NCBI RefSeq assembly: GCF_964340395.1
Contig: NC_135563.1
Span: 15,284,151-15,348,150, forward strand
Direction of reading: 5' to 3'
Origin: Glandiceps talaboti
Taxonomy: Eukaryota; Hemichordata; Enteropneusta; Spengelidae
Length of the DNA: 64,000 nt
Of this stretch, positions 48,721 through 62,335 are shown piece by piece. Made by a program: the position numbers and the translations under genes. The stretch's first letter is position 1, and the number at the start of each line of letters is the position of its first letter. The notes beneath the pieces were generated by a model that was given only the letters and a program-made list of their open reading frames with translations, did not search any database and was not told the DNA's origin.

Positions 48721-51369
48721 TAACCTTCTCTTATAGAAGGTAAAAAAAATGTTATTTGTTATTACATACCTTTCAAAACTAGGTTGCTATTGAGTTTTTA
48801 AGGATCATAACTCAATGACTTTTTTCTTTTCATATTTCTTTGATTGTCATGCCATTTTGAATATTTTTTTGCAAAATACAAAACAGCTTTTGGGTCAGCA
48901 GGGAAAAACAAATCCAAGAGTACAAAATTATTTTATTTGTTCTCACACTGTTAAAGAAAGTAGTTTAGGAAGTTATAAAAAAATCGTTATCGTTCATCAA
49001 ATTTTGAAAAAATATATTGTAGAAGTATCTTGATGCGATTTTGGAGCTCAAAAAAAACTGAATCGAGAAAGTTCTCTAATTTATATTTATTTTTCTGAAT
49101 TTTATGTTAGGTTCCCGCTGAAATTATGGTCCCCTTTGCTCTATAAACCAGATGTAAGACACAAACAAACAAACATGTTTTTGTATTGTTTGCTGGGTGA
49201 CGTAAATTAAATCTACATTCCAACAAACAAAAGTTACACCCATGACAAAACTATGTTGTTAATAGACTTGTTTATCACAGGATTCCGGCGTACCTTACCT
49301 GTCTGGGGAAATTTTTAGGTTAATAGGTAATAATTTGACAGCAGTAGGTCAGGTTGTTGACCTTATAATGTCACTGTATCTCAAGGTCGGTATTTTATGC
49401 TAGGACGGTTTCTTTGCTATTTTAGAATAGAGCTAGTAATCTTCCAGCGATTAATGATGACAAAAAACAACTTGTAAGTTGTAAATCACACCCTATCATC
49501 CGATAAGTTTAGACTTTACATGTATCTTATGGCATCTTGGTGACCCGGCCAGAAGGTAGGTAACTTTATTACCTTATATGGATAGTACATGTCCATATTT
49601 GGTCAAAGTGACTGGAATTACATTACTAGACTAGATTTATGTGTTAATTAGTGTATCAGAATATTAAAAGACGGTGCTTGATTTGTAACCCATAATGAGT
49701 AGATTTATGTTACTTTTTGTGTGCGATTGACAACCATTTTAAATGAATACAGAGTTACAATTGAAGCATGTATATTTTATGATAGCCCAGAGACTTGGAT
49801 ATCTCTTAAAATGTCCATTGCCAGAATATACTAGCTGTCAAGCCAGTATGTCAAGTCAGATAGTCATGGCTAATTTTATGGATAAGTATTTTTATTGACC
49901 TAGCTGACATTCAGGACATTGGGTATTGGTTAAACAGCTGTTTTAGTATGAAATGTGACTGTCCACATATTCATAACAGCTGGACATTACATGAGGTTTA
50001 ACTGGTTGACAACCCAATATGTCAAACTGTTCTAGATTTAGAGACACATATAGCAGTAGATGGTTGTTATCTCAGCAGTTTTACAGCAGGCATATCTTTG
50101 ACCTGACACGTCTCCACCCCCATCTGTTATGGTTGTTGTTCCTATAGGGAAACTGTGAGACTGAAGATATTTTCCAAACAGTATTTGAATAAAAATCTGC
50201 CCAGACCTATTTTAATATCAATTAAATTTAAAAAAAAAATATTTATGTATGTATGTATGAGAATCCATTTTTTTTTTATGTTTACAAAGTATCCTACAGA
50301 TACAGGAGAAACTGATTTAAACAACTAATCTACTTGTTGTCTATCCGTAACTTTGTTCTAATATTTTTTGTTTTGTTTTTTATTTTAAAACTGTGCACAG
50401 AAAGTATCTGCACAGTCTTAGGATTATCTTACAGGTGGAACCCATAGCAGAGGGAACAAAGACAAATCGGAGCAAATATTTCCAGAGCCAGTGAACTGCC
50501 CAAGATGAAAACCATCAAGCACTATAAATATTTGTCTTTAAATCTAGCCAGTCTGATAATCATTTTATCTAAACATTTTAAAACTGGGATTTTCCGATAT
50601 TGAAGTACTCTTTCAATAATAAAAAAACTACTTTGATGTTTCCAATTTGCCTGTTATGTAAACTTTTAGTCAGTAGTTTATTACTGAGCAGTGTACCTTT
50701 TGTAAACAATCCAATTGGCTATTGAGAATGGATGAACTTGATATAATACAACCCAGTTGGCTATTGACAAAGGGTGAACTTTGACATTCATACACTGCCT
50801 TTCATGGAAACAAAGACTGTTAGGTAAAGTCTCCTTATTCTCCTGTTTTCCTTGTAGTGTGATCAAAAAGATAACTGAGAAAAAAATACCTATGATGTAA
50901 CCGATAATTATCTGGTCCATACAGACTTCCCGTTCTCATTAGGTACTTTGTAAAGGTGTCATTTAAGATGGTGTTCCCCTAAAGACTCCTAGCTGGAGAA
51001 ATTAGACAAGTTATTGTATGTCAAGTATTAAGAACAGCTAAAGTTTTAAAAGAAACTTTTAACTTGTAAAAGTGTATATTGGCTAATTGAAAATATATCT
51101 CATTTGTAAACAGTTATATCAATAGAACAAAAGAGCTCATTAACATGCCATTGTTTCTTTTATTCTTTTAAAGCTTCTCAATTTGCTTTTTATTTTTTTC
51201 TGTGTTTCTTGCCCCAGTTTATCATTATATGTAGTAATTGTGTATCTGTATATGGCTGTGACATATACACAATAGTTATGAAACAGAACAGAAATGGAGA
51301 ACAGTAGACTGATACATTTCTGTAGCGGTATTTTGTGTTGTTGTTATTCATGTGAAATGAAACTGTGTT
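48721..51369. other. Intergenic, no gene seen
   Basis: AT-rich, no conserved coding stretch, RNA gene or clear element recognised. Confidence 0.5.
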
Positions 51370-51485
51370 TTGGCTAAGGTTGGGGTTACCCCAGTAACAG
51401 AAAGGGGAAATATGGTAAAACAGACATATATAGTTTCCTATAATTGTAACCCTGGTAAAATGACAGGGAAATCCAGGTAGATGTT
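51370..51485. repeat. Dispersed GGGTTCCC-type repeat, copy 3 (inverted)
   Basis: Reverse complement carries TGTCATTTTACCAGGGTTAC and CTGTTACTGGGGTAACCCCA then TTAGCCAAAA, collinear with 29190-29310. Confidence 0.6.
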
Positions 51486-51921
51486 ACCTGCTTACTGTTA
51501 ACAAAAATACTGAAACTCTATATGTAGGTGTAAACCCATTTTTATTGCAAATAAGCAGTTTTCTGTGCACATTTTTGTGCACAATATTTGGAAACTAACA
51601 TATGCTGTTTATGTCTTGTCATTCTGTATTGGGATTGGTATGGTAGACTGAACCATAGACCCTCCACCGTTGGTTGGAGTGTCTATGACTGAACACATTA
51701 GGTAGTGACGTTCTACTAGTACTTGTATCCTGACCAACTAATCTGTGTTTGACAATTAACCAATCAGCAAACAATGGCTAACCTCTGTACTGAACAGGGA
51801 ATGCCTGACTCATGACCCTTGAGTATTAATAGATCAAACCGCAAACCACGTCTGCCACACCATGACGAGTAGTAGGACAGGACACAAAAGAAATCACTTT
51901 GAAGTTTGGTGTTGCTAACTT

Positions 51922-51923
51922 TG

Positions 51924-51957
<34 letters not shown>
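51922..51957. repeat. (CAA)n microsatellite
   Basis: About 11 CAA units. Confidence 0.9.
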
Positions 51958-52451
51958 AAATGTGGGCTCTGTACATGTGTCTTAGTGTAGTATACTAACT
52001 ATGTATAACTAATAACCCAAAGAACTGGCTTTCTGGATCTAGTGTCTTTCGCAATCCAGTATGTCGAGCCAGATAGCTAAGTCTCCAGGCTACCATATCA
52101 CACTATCACAATGATGTAGGTGGGTTGGGAGGGGGTTGCGATGACACATGTTGATTCCAGAGACATGTGAACTCATAATACAGTATTTCAATTCCTCTAG
52201 AGACTATACGTGGCTTTGAATCTGAAGACATCCTTCTTTGATGAAAGACGTACGTCTTGAAATTCAAACCCATACAGGGATAGCCTCTAGACTATGTTCG
52301 AACCAATTCTGATAACTTTAATGCAAAATATGCAATAGAAAATCTTCCTATCTTTTGAAAGAAAATGAAACTAAAATTTAATTAGAAAGGGTTCTTTTTA
52401 TTTTGATCTTATAAAGAGAAGAAGCATACTAAAATTGTTATCACTATATTA

Positions 52452-52522
52452 TTGTTGTTGTCGTCGTCGTCGTCGTCGTCGTCATCGTCGTTGTTGTTCT
52501 TGTTGTTGTTGTAGTTGTTGTT
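52452..52522. repeat. (GTT)n/(GTC)n microsatellite
   Basis: Mixed GTT and CpG-containing GTC units, about 70 bp. Confidence 0.9.
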
Positions 52523-54278
52523 TGCCATACTGTATCCACTGACGATACAGTTGTGTAATAAAGTTATTTTTATATTATTTCTGTAACAACCAATGCAAGA
52601 GCAACGTCCTTTTAGAGAATCTATCGTTCCTTAGCATGTTGTTTTTTTAGGTTTAAATAGTAACTTGACGTGATTGTTTATTGTGTTGCAATGCTGTCAT
52701 AAACCTCTCACAATCAGACGTATGACCTAAATACAAGTAACCCTGTCTAGGGGAGGACATTAGACTTAGAACCCTACCACTTGTCTAGTAATCTTTCCAT
52801 AGATTACAGGGATTGCCTTGCATGCCAGTATATAGTTTGAATTGTCAGCCAACTTCAAGCACAGCAACACCTTTCAATGTTGTTGATTCTAGCTAGCACG
52901 GCCTAGTATTAGAGTATTTTACTTGACTCAAAATTACAAGAAAAATCTAAAACATAAAAGATGAACACTACATAACAATTTGATATGGAAAAATCAACTG
53001 CATTTAATATATGCAAATTATCTTACATTCTTTTGCTCAGGACCAACTTTATCTATAGTTCCGTCAGACACCTGTTTGCTCATCCAAAATTTACACCATT
53101 TTCTGATATGGGCCTTTAAGGCAAGGTTTTTTACATACTAGTCAAGTCCTTCAAACATTATTAACAAGTACACCTGTGTAAATTTACAACAATACACCTG
53201 TTGATTCTTCTAGATTCTATCAGCTATTCACAGAAAAAAATTCACGATATTTAATAGACATTTCCTTTTTTGGCTGCTTTAGCCGAAGCAGTTCACTTGA
53301 ATAAAATCACCATCAAAGTACTTAATCTGGGTTAAATCTCATTGTTTGAGTTAGACCATATTTGTTGCTTATACAATCTGATTAAAATCTGATGTGGTGG
53401 ACGGCTATCATTATTAATTAATATTACTTTGTGTTTTTGCTTGGATTGTACTTTGTATTATGTGTTCATATTTTGGTCATGTAAGTTCTAGGGTATGGAC
53501 CAAGACCAAAGTACGAACATGTTAAAGGACATTATTTAAGTAAAACAAAAATGATAATAGTGAATAAATACCATTTCACTACATCAGATTTTAATCAAAA
53601 TCGCTTTTCAACTTCTTCCAGTTTTTGTAATATTGTTATGTACAACAAGTTATCAAGTCATAATTTTATTGGATGTATGAACTAGTAAATGTGCAATGTC
53701 GTAAGCCACAAGTCTCTTTATGGCACCATTCGAAAAGTACCCGCCAAGCGGCCATATTTTGTTGCTTCAGCAGAATCTGTATGTACACTGACTTTAGTAC
53801 AAGAATGGTAAACGTGAAGTTCATTTGATAAAACAAATCAAATTTAAATCCAATTATGAATTATTATGAACCTAATCATACATATATGTACACAATGATA
53901 TGTAAGGACACTGTGTTGACCTTCAGTCTGCAAATATCAAAAAAAAAATTTACATGTACAAGGATGTAACAAAGATTCTGTGTATCATCTTAGTGTAATC
54001 AATGTGATTAGCTGCCACAACTGTGTCAAAATGTCAAAAATGGATTTCTTCATCCACATTATTTTTAATACTTCAATAAACCTCAGTACAATTCACAATT
54101 CTTCAAAATATTGCAAAAGCATGATTGTCATTATTGCTAAAACTGCTTTTCATTGAATTGTGACAAATAATGTCTCCTTTATAAGTTGTATAATACACAG
54201 TGTTTTACAGAAAAAACAGGTCTGCCAAATTTAACCTTTCTGCAAAGAATACACCGAGTATTTTTTTAATTGATGGAA
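52523..54278. other. Intergenic; degenerate family B fold-back
   Basis: CAATCTGATTAAAATCTGAT at 53376 and its inverse (ACATCAGATTTTAATCA) at about 53582 resemble the ends of the 26943 element, so a decayed copy of about 230 bp probably spans 53376-53605. No gene seen. Confidence 0.45.
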
Positions 54279-54315
54279 TTTTTTTTTTTTTTTTTTTTTT
54301 TTTTGGGGGGGGGGG
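54279..54315. repeat. T(n)G(n) homopolymer tract
   Basis: About 26 T followed by about 11 G. A similar T(n)G(n) tract occurs at 24669-24690. Confidence 0.9.
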
Positions 54316-54962
54316 TATTTATTCATTTGAATGTTTTTCTCCATTTCACCTCACAGGAGGGTGTGTGTGTATGAAGGGAGGGGGTTATTGCTGATATTTC
54401 TTTTGCTATCTCTTTTTTTCTGATTTTTTTCACCAAGGCCAACATTTGACCATGTACATCCAACTAAAACAGTAATGCCAGGACCCAACATGTTCAATCA
54501 CCCTTCCCCCACATGATCACAGTGTGGAGTAGGCATGTAAATCCCTGACTAAAGCAGGCAGTAAACACTTCCAGGTCAACATAGCTATCTAATCTAAAGA
54601 GCTACTCAAGATTGTGGTCTATCTGCATCTTGAAAATGATATCGTCAATAGGAGAATTCTGAAAATACATCATGGTCGAAGGACATGCATACTTTAGATT
54701 GTTTTCAATTTGCCTGACTAATTTGGATAAAGGAATGATTGGTCATGCAGTCTTCACAAATACTGGTAGTTAGTATCTAAGTTATGAAATCAGCTCATTC
54801 TCAAGGACATGTGACAAGGACAATGAAAAAACCTTCACAAATCAGCATTTGTGGCTTTTTGCAATTTTTTTTACTCCTTTTCCTCAGATTACTGTAAACC
54901 TGGAAATTCACTCAAGATTTATATTTGCTTATTTCACCGGAAAACAAAAAACACAAAAATAT

Positions 54963-55157
54963 TAGTGACTAAAATATCTTCTTGTACATGAACACAATGT
55001 ACCAGTCTGGTAATTAGTAAAAATAAGTAGTGACTAAAATATCTTCTTGTACATGAACAAATTGTACCAGTCTGGTAATGAGTAAAATTTAGTAGTGACT
55101 AATATTCCTTCTTGTACATGAACACAATGTACTAGTCTGGTAATTAGTAAAAATTAG
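54963..55157. repeat. 65-bp tandem repeat, three copies
   Basis: TAGTGACTAA starts at 54963, 55028 and 55093. Each unit contains TTCTTGTACATGAACA, AATGTACCAGTCTGGTAAT-like blocks and AGTAAAA. Copies differ by only a few bases each. Confidence 0.92.
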
Positions 55158-57627
55158 TCTTTGAGAACTAGCTGAATACTGTAAAATCGCAAATTTTTCT
55201 AGTATACAGTATCATGTTTTGGGAATGTGTAGTCTGAATAGAACCTGCTTAAAAATATCAATTATGAGTTGGAGCATGGATTTAATTCAAAAACTAAATA
55301 CCTGTATTGAAGAGAAGAGTGCTTTTAATGAACTTCTACTGTTTTTTATTGATTACTACATTAAAAGCTACCATTTTCTAATAGATGATTCAGTATTCTC
55401 AATTACACTTTTGATTGAATTAATTTTCCAGGAGCAATTAACACTTGATGCCTTGCTTTATTATAAAACACATGGACCAAAACTCTCACATTAAAATGTG
55501 TGAAAAACAATATTAATGGCCTGTGTACAACATCTATAGACAGAATCTCCTTGAAAATATTTGACTTGGGTTTCCATACATACATCTAATACCATACGTA
55601 TCATAATACACTGGTGTATGTAGAATACCAAGGAAATCCTAACCATTAGATATATGAAAAACAACAAGGTTGTCCTGTATGTTTGTATTTGGAAAGTTTG
55701 TATGTCAATGCCTGTAAGGAATACATCCCACCTGTCCCTTTTCACTCCACTGTTTGTGTTTTCAGTGAGATTCATGTAGGAATGCATATTTTGTCATCAA
55801 GAAATTTGTATATATAGAATGTAAAAGATAAAAGTCTGTGAATTGGATTGGATTACAAGTAATTAAGAAGTTGAGATTAGATACTGAAATATTTTCCTGT
55901 AACTTGTTTACATCAGTATTGAGGCTGTGTATAGCCCAACATACAGTAGTTTACGTGGGTCTTTCACCATCTTGCTTTAATAGACATCTGACAACTATAA
56001 AATAAATTATAGTTTCTGATGAAAATACTAATTTTGAAGACAGAAAATACATATTTCATTTTTAATAATTTGCCCCAAACATTACAGACAACTAAAGAAA
56101 ATAACCAAGTTTATATACCCTTTGTTGGGAAGAATTGCGATCAGCGTAAAGAGGTTAATGATATTTGGCCTATTTTATATTTCAAACCTGGCCTGATTTA
56201 TAAAGTCAGTCTTAAATCAAATGTGATTTCATTTCTATGCTCTGTGTGATAAAATCCATCAATCCATCCACCGGGGTCCCGTAGCTTCCTTAATTTGATG
56301 TGTTCTAATTTGTTATTGGACACTCTGCATCACATGATAAATGATGCAAATGTCAATCTGTTAAGAATGTATCGTTGTAACCTACACCGCAATCCAGGGC
56401 TCTCTTTTAGCTTTGACATTGCATTTATCTTCAAGCAGAGGGCATCTATAAATATATATGTCAATGAAATGAAACCCTAGATGTTGTGACAAATTTTCAT
56501 TACTTACTGTACAAGGAAGATTCAGTGAAATAAGATAACTTTTGAATTCTTTATCAAACCTTACACATCTATAATTATGAAAATATCAACCTACTCCAGA
56601 TTCTGATATTGTCTAACCGGTTTATGAATTGCCCATTTATCTTTCCCTCAAACCACTACTTTAATTATCTGAAGTTCAACGACAAATTCATCTTATCCAG
56701 ACAATTAAATTGATATTTTGCCAATTTCATGGTAATATTTGAGGGATGTTAAATATGTATAAAATTAGAGTAATATAAGTTTACAGAATCAACCTTGCTT
56801 TGAAATGTATGCAAACTGACTTGCCTTTTTGTACACCAAGATTTAACCAGGATTACTTAAAGTTTACAGAAATTAAAAACTACTTTCTCTTGTATTAGTG
56901 AATAAATCTAATGATCTAGATATCAAGATTAATAGAAATGTCTTTCTTATTAATTTATTTTGATACAAGTAAATTATGTATCAATAAATATGACTTTTGA
57001 GTTCACCATAACTTGTAGTAAAACAATTACCATTCTCTGTGGTACTGTAGTCAGTTCATGTACAAGAAAATAACTTTAGAAGGTGATAACTGTTGCAAAT
57101 TTACAAGGCAAGTGTTATCACTTAATGGATCAGCTTCTTCATCCATTCTTTAAATGAACAATGCCCAATCTCGTTTTTCTTCTCACATATCATAGTATAG
57201 CTACAGTAGGGTAACAGCATAGTGAGTTATGTGGCCTTCCCAGCATGTCTATAAATAGTGTTGAATTTGTATCTCACCAGGGTACTGTATAAAGTAACTG
57301 CTGCAGAAATAATGATCAGCAGATATATTAAATGTCACTGGCCTCATATTTTTTTTACCTTCTGCAGTTTTGTTTAACCTTGAATATGCAGTTTGTTTTG
57401 ATCTTTGTTGGTCAGAAGTAGGTAGATCATGGAACATGTACAGTAACCTCACAGCAACATGCTATTCCTAAGTTTAATAACCTTGTAAAGATATAGCTGA
57501 TGACCAATATCAAATCCAGTACTACTGAAGTGATCTTACCAACATGTCAAACTTGACTGAAATATTAAAAATTAAAAAAAAAAATGTATATTACAAGAGA
57601 TCTTTTTAAAAAATGAACTTGCAATGT
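55158..57627. other. Intergenic, no gene seen
   Basis: A 91-codon plus-strand frame at 55219-55494 (NELLLFFIDYYIK) is within chance expectation for this composition. Nothing else supportable. Confidence 0.45.
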
Positions 57628-57995
57628 GTACATTTCACTTGAAGTACATAGTAAGGTAACCAAACTTTCTCTGTTTGATACGACAGCATAGAAACCAATA
57701 AGAAACTGCACATTGTACATGTTAAGATAGCAAAATTGCGGTTTCTTGCTATATTTTGTCAAAATGAAATACATACTGCAATGAGGCACAGACACACATC
57801 ACTGTTTTTGTGTCTGCATGCATGGTGGCACATTAGTTCATTTCATTTGGACAAAATGTTGCAAGAAACTCTATTCATTCAATCTTGCTATCTTAAAGTG
57901 TAGCAGTCTCTTATTGGTTTCTGTGTGGCTATATCAAACAGAGAGTGTGAACACAAGCATGAAACAGGCTGTATGCTGTACAGAAGTGTTACAAG
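57628..57995. mobile_element. Large near-complete inverted repeat
   Basis: Arms of about 150-170 bp on each side of about 57795. Mirror blocks include CTCTGTTTGATA, AGAAACCAATAAGA, TTAAGATAGCAA and TTTCTTGC, then CAAAATGAAAT/CCAAATGAAAT. The two open frames in the region are mirror images of each other. Probably a fold-back transposon; no clear target duplication. Confidence 0.7.
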
Positions 57996-59555
57996 TACTA
58001 TGAGGCAGAAGTCAATTACATTATCTCTTGCCGCTAAATGGTTGTTTATATCTTCAGGATAGCATAGTCTTGTAAAGTGAACTCTAAATCATGATAGCAG
58101 AAGACAAATACATCTTGTGATCTTAGAGTTAACATCAACGCTGAAGTAGAAAATAGCTTTTGACAAGAAAGTCGGCTTAATTACACTACTCGCTGATTGG
58201 ATCGCATCCATGTCTCCAGGCCAGTGATGACATCATTTACTCATACCATACTGAGATAGATGTTTTTGAGATCACTTTCTTTACAGCAATTTACAGATTT
58301 CTACAGGGGTTGTCATCTTTATTAACATCTAACTCTGTTATTGTGCATTCATGCCTGTAGGCTAATGATGAAAGAGTTCACCATGGAAACTGTCAGTATG
58401 CTGTGAAGAAAGCTTACCAAGCGAAATGTCAGTATGAAGTGAAAAATACTAGCTATAGAAACTCTATGAATAACTTTCTGTATTCAATTATATCATTACA
58501 TTCTTAAAAGAGAGTAAAATTACATCTTTTTTTTACTATGCAGAACAATTTTTAAGGTCAATGGAGGTATTTGTTCACGATTTCAGTCACTCAAAATCCC
58601 CTCCTGTTAATATCAGTGACTCTATGGAAGTATCCTATCCATTGGTGAATTGTGTGATTTTCTTTTCTAATGATCATATTTCGATTGAAAAAAATTACTG
58701 ATGTAACTTTCAAATAATATATTTTATTATTATTATTGTTATTATTAGGAAATTTTATACACATTGACATGAACAATGAAAACATTCTTTCATAGGATAT
58801 ATTCCATGCAAACAATTTCCCAATTTCTGTTAAAGTCCTTTGATGTGAATTTTATAAATATCACTCTGTTTCACCATAGTTGACTGTGTATATTGATTTA
58901 AGAATTGACATTTAGTTCACATTGTTACATTCTGTTCAAGCCTTGACTGGCAACTGTAGAGTGTTTTACTTTCATCTGGGTATATTAATCATTTTGGACA
59001 AGTTGTGCAGTCAACCATACATTTTCGTTAATATATTTGATCCTATGCAATTCTCTCCAAGTACGTGTCATATTCCTCAATTCATTGGAAATCATAGAAA
59101 CACCTCTGTATTGTAGCTTAGATATACCAGAATATAGATTAACAATTTCTGAAAACTACCGACAGAAAATTCACAGCAATCTTATACACCATAGAAAAAC
59201 TGAAATGCAAGGATACTGCCATAATGTGATTAAAGTGATACACGTGTTCAAAGCGTGGATGCCAGTGTAACATGTTGTCCCATAATCAAGGTCTGTCCTT
59301 GCCAGTAACAACTTCATAACACTTTGAGCATGCTGTGAGAACATGCTTTATGGAGAGGTGTACTTTTATTATCAAATGACTGAAAGGAATCAATATTTCA
59401 CCTTCAAACCATTGAATGTGTTGTAGACTGTTATGTAAAGAATTATAGAGGCTGTGGATTTTTTTTCAGAGTTGTTATTTCCAAGTTTTGGTAACATTTC
59501 TGTGAAATAACAATATGTCATTGAATATTTGTCAAGCAAAGTTTTATACATTATA

Positions 59556-59556
<1 letters not shown>
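57996..59556. other. Intergenic, no gene seen
   Basis: AT-rich; (TTA)n run at about 58724-58747. Nothing else recognised. Confidence 0.5.

Positions 59557-59599
<43 letters not shown>
59557..59599. repeat. (GT)n microsatellite
   Basis: About 20 GT units. Confidence 0.95.
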
Positions 59600-59601
<2 letters not shown>

Positions 59602-60335
59602 TGACTTTCTTTATCACACACTCAGTCAAATGTCTTGGTAATTGTGCTTGAAAATGATTTTTACTAATTCAGATTTTGAAATATAGCTAAAATGTTCAGT
59701 TTTTCTCAAACAGTTTATTCTGTTCTCTAGTTATCTAATACTTCAGGCCATGTGATTATTGTTGAGTACTTTAATTAATCTTAGGTCATGAGATAGTTGT
59801 CTTGAGAGAAGGTGAGGTATGCATGTGATTTTGTGTGTATTGTCATCTATCAAGGGCATGCTAGTATCATAATCAAGGTCAGTGTGAAAGGAATGACAAC
59901 CTTGCCTAAGTTGGGATTAAGGACATAACTATAATGGATCTGTGAATACACATAACTGGCCGTTCAACAGCCTCGCTGTATGTTTTAAGATATTAAAATC
60001 AGTTATTTTCACCGCAGATCAGCAATTTTTCATCAATATTTTTCTTGTCATTTGGAGAACTTACTTTAGTATTTGAAGGCCTCTGATTTAGTTAAATGTG
60101 ATACACGGTTGTTCACATTGATTTGGATCATTTATGTTTAATTGATTTTACCATAAACTCCCAATAAAGATAAGTAAATGACTTCTGTGTTATATTTAGT
60201 AAGAGTTGTTAAACTCTCCATTGTGTCACTTTCATTTAATTATCCATGAAATAATCAATTTCGCTTTTCACTTCTGATCTTTCTTCTGAATTTTGTCTCA
60301 TCCATATAATGCTGTTGGAAGAAAGAGAACTATAA

Positions 60336-60337
<2 letters not shown>

Positions 60338-60379
<42 letters not shown>

Positions 60380-60590
60380 TATGTATGTATGTATGTATGT
60401 ATGTATGTATGTATGTATGTATGTATGTATGTATGTATGTATGTATGTGTGTGTTTGTGTGTATGTATGTGTGTCTGTCTGTATGTATGTATGTATGTAT
60501 GTCTGTATGTATGTATGTATGTATGTATGTATGTATGTATGTATGTATGTATGTATGTATGTATGTATGTATGTATGTGTATGTGGATGG
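60338..60590. repeat. (GT)n then (GTAT)n microsatellite
   Basis: About 38 bp GT followed by about 200 bp of TATG units with GTCT and GTGT interruptions. All six-frame Cys/Val/Tyr-rich frames here are artefacts. Confidence 0.97.
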
Positions 60591-61939
60591 GTAGATAACT
60601 TAATATCTTAAACGTATGAATATGTATGTCAAAGTTTGGCCATGTAGGCAAGTCGTGCAATAAGCTTCTTTGAGAGACTGAGGACAAGTGTTTAATTGGC
60701 ATGGAGTGAAGGGGAAAATTTAAGACATCAGCTGTTTTCATGAAAAGGAAACTAGTGAGAATGTTCAATCACAGCTCAATGGCTTATAAACTTACCAGGA
60801 CTTAGCAAAGATAAAGTTAGTCGAGTATATAAAATAATATTTCAATCTTAATTTTATGTTTACCCCATACACAAACTGTCCCTGTACCCTAGAAATGAAG
60901 TTAGTGTGGATCTTTTTACCACTGCCATCCAAAGACAAGAAGTGGACCTTTTCACTGCTATATGAATATGTGTCGAGTTCTTAAAAACGTCATTGAATTC
61001 AACGTTCAGTTTATCTTTTCACAAAGAGTTCAGCTGCCATATCTTTTCAATGCAGAGATAACAGTTCAAATGCAACCTGAACTGAAAAGAATTCCCTGCA
61101 TTTCTTAACACGAAGGATGACGGTTTTGGCTTTCATCATCCTGATTGCCGTCACAGTACATTATCATTTAATAGGTTTAGCCCCCCCCCCTCCTTCACCT
61201 CGAACTTTTCAGTATTATCCGAGTCCATTAATTAATTGCCCATTGAAATATACACTAAACCTTATATTTAAATTACTAAGTCGTTTTGACCGGTCTGAAT
61301 AACCTCTATTTGTAGGTGATGGTAATTGTACACTAAATTGAATTGATGTCCGTATTTAAATAACTGTGAAAAGGGGTACAGATGAATTAATTATTTGTGA
61401 GTCAACAATTTGTAAATATGTGGGCTATTGATAGGATGTGACTACAAGGTGAACATAATACTTCAGCAAGGACAACAACAAACATTTTATTGGGGTTTTT
61501 TGTAAAAAAAAAAAAAAAAATTTCACAAAAATGAAGTTTGGCTACGAAGGCTTTAAAAGTCTTGTATTTTATCATTAAAATCATTGTCACCATCATCATC
61601 AGTGCCACCATCATCATCTTCTTCATCATCTTTCTCCTCAATATCTCCACTCTCCCTGGACTGTCAGTGTACTCAATATTTATCTTGCTGCATTCTTCTC
61701 CATGTTAGAAATAGTTCTGCTCCTTCATCCGTATCAGACTATAAATTATATGTGTAAGACATAAGTACTATCTATAAATTACCCTCTATTTAAAAGGCTT
61801 CACTAATTTATGTTTAAATCACCTCTTGCCAGACTGCAGGCATGTTCTTTAATGTACAGTAGACTTTCCGGATTGTACTCCTAACATATTCGTGTTAAGA
61901 AGTCCATGACGCGTCACAAATGTAATATATATTGCTGAC
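60591..61939. other. Intergenic, no gene seen
   Basis: A 61-codon frame at 61117-61302 begins with a signal-like hydrophobic run (TVLAFIILIAVTV), but a poly-C run supplies its Pro stretch. A poly-A run is at about 61505. Confidence 0.4.
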
Positions 61940-62335
61940 ATGATGCAAGATAGAACATGCGATCCTATATCGTCACAAAGTAATCATACACAAGTTGCAC
62001 AGTCGATCAATTTTATACCGACATTTGTGATTAGGAATAATCATATATTGCATCAATGGGTTCTTGACGATACAAACATTGCATATTTCACTATCTATTG
62101 GATCAACTTGACATTGATGGCAAGTTTTCGACAAAAAGAAACCAGTGTTACCGTTTCGATCTCGGAAGAGTTGACAAACATTAACACTGGTCGTCATCAC
62201 AAGCGTATTTTCATAATCGTTGAAATACAAACTATTGAAGAAAGGAAAGTCTTGCCAGCAGAGCTTATTAATTTTAAGATAGCTTCGGGTGATAGAATTA
62301 GGTGTTTACTTTCATTGTGTGGGCATGAAGTTTAA
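61940..62335 (+). CDS. Unrecognised 131-codon open frame
   Basis: Reads MMQDRTCDPISSQSNHTQVA to LLSLCGHEV with no stop. It is one of only a few frames here longer than 130 codons not explained by a simple repeat, and its residues are mixed (Asp, Arg, Thr, Gln, His). No family or domain recognised. The opposite strand is also open for 85 codons (61973-62230) and Cys-rich, so strand is uncertain. Roughly one such frame could arise by chance in a window of this composition. Confidence 0.25.
   Translation: MMQDRTCDPISSQSNHTQVAQSINFIPTFVIRNNHILHQWVLDDTNIAYFTIYWINLTLMASFRQKETSVTVSISEELTNINTGRHHKRIFIIVEIQTIEERKVLPAELINFKIASGDRIRCLLSLCGHEV

Noticed and set aside
54963-55157. Possible CRISPR-like array
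   Set aside because: Three contiguous 65-bp units without unique spacers, in a eukaryotic context; an ordinary tandem repeat.
55219-55494. 91-codon Leu/Phe/Ile-rich frame
   Set aside because: Looks helical, but about nine frames of this length are expected by chance at this stop-codon frequency, and it has no matching splice partner.
60293-60768. Cys/Val/Tyr and His/Thr-rich frames up to 156 codons
   Set aside because: Readings of the GT and GTAT arrays on both strands.
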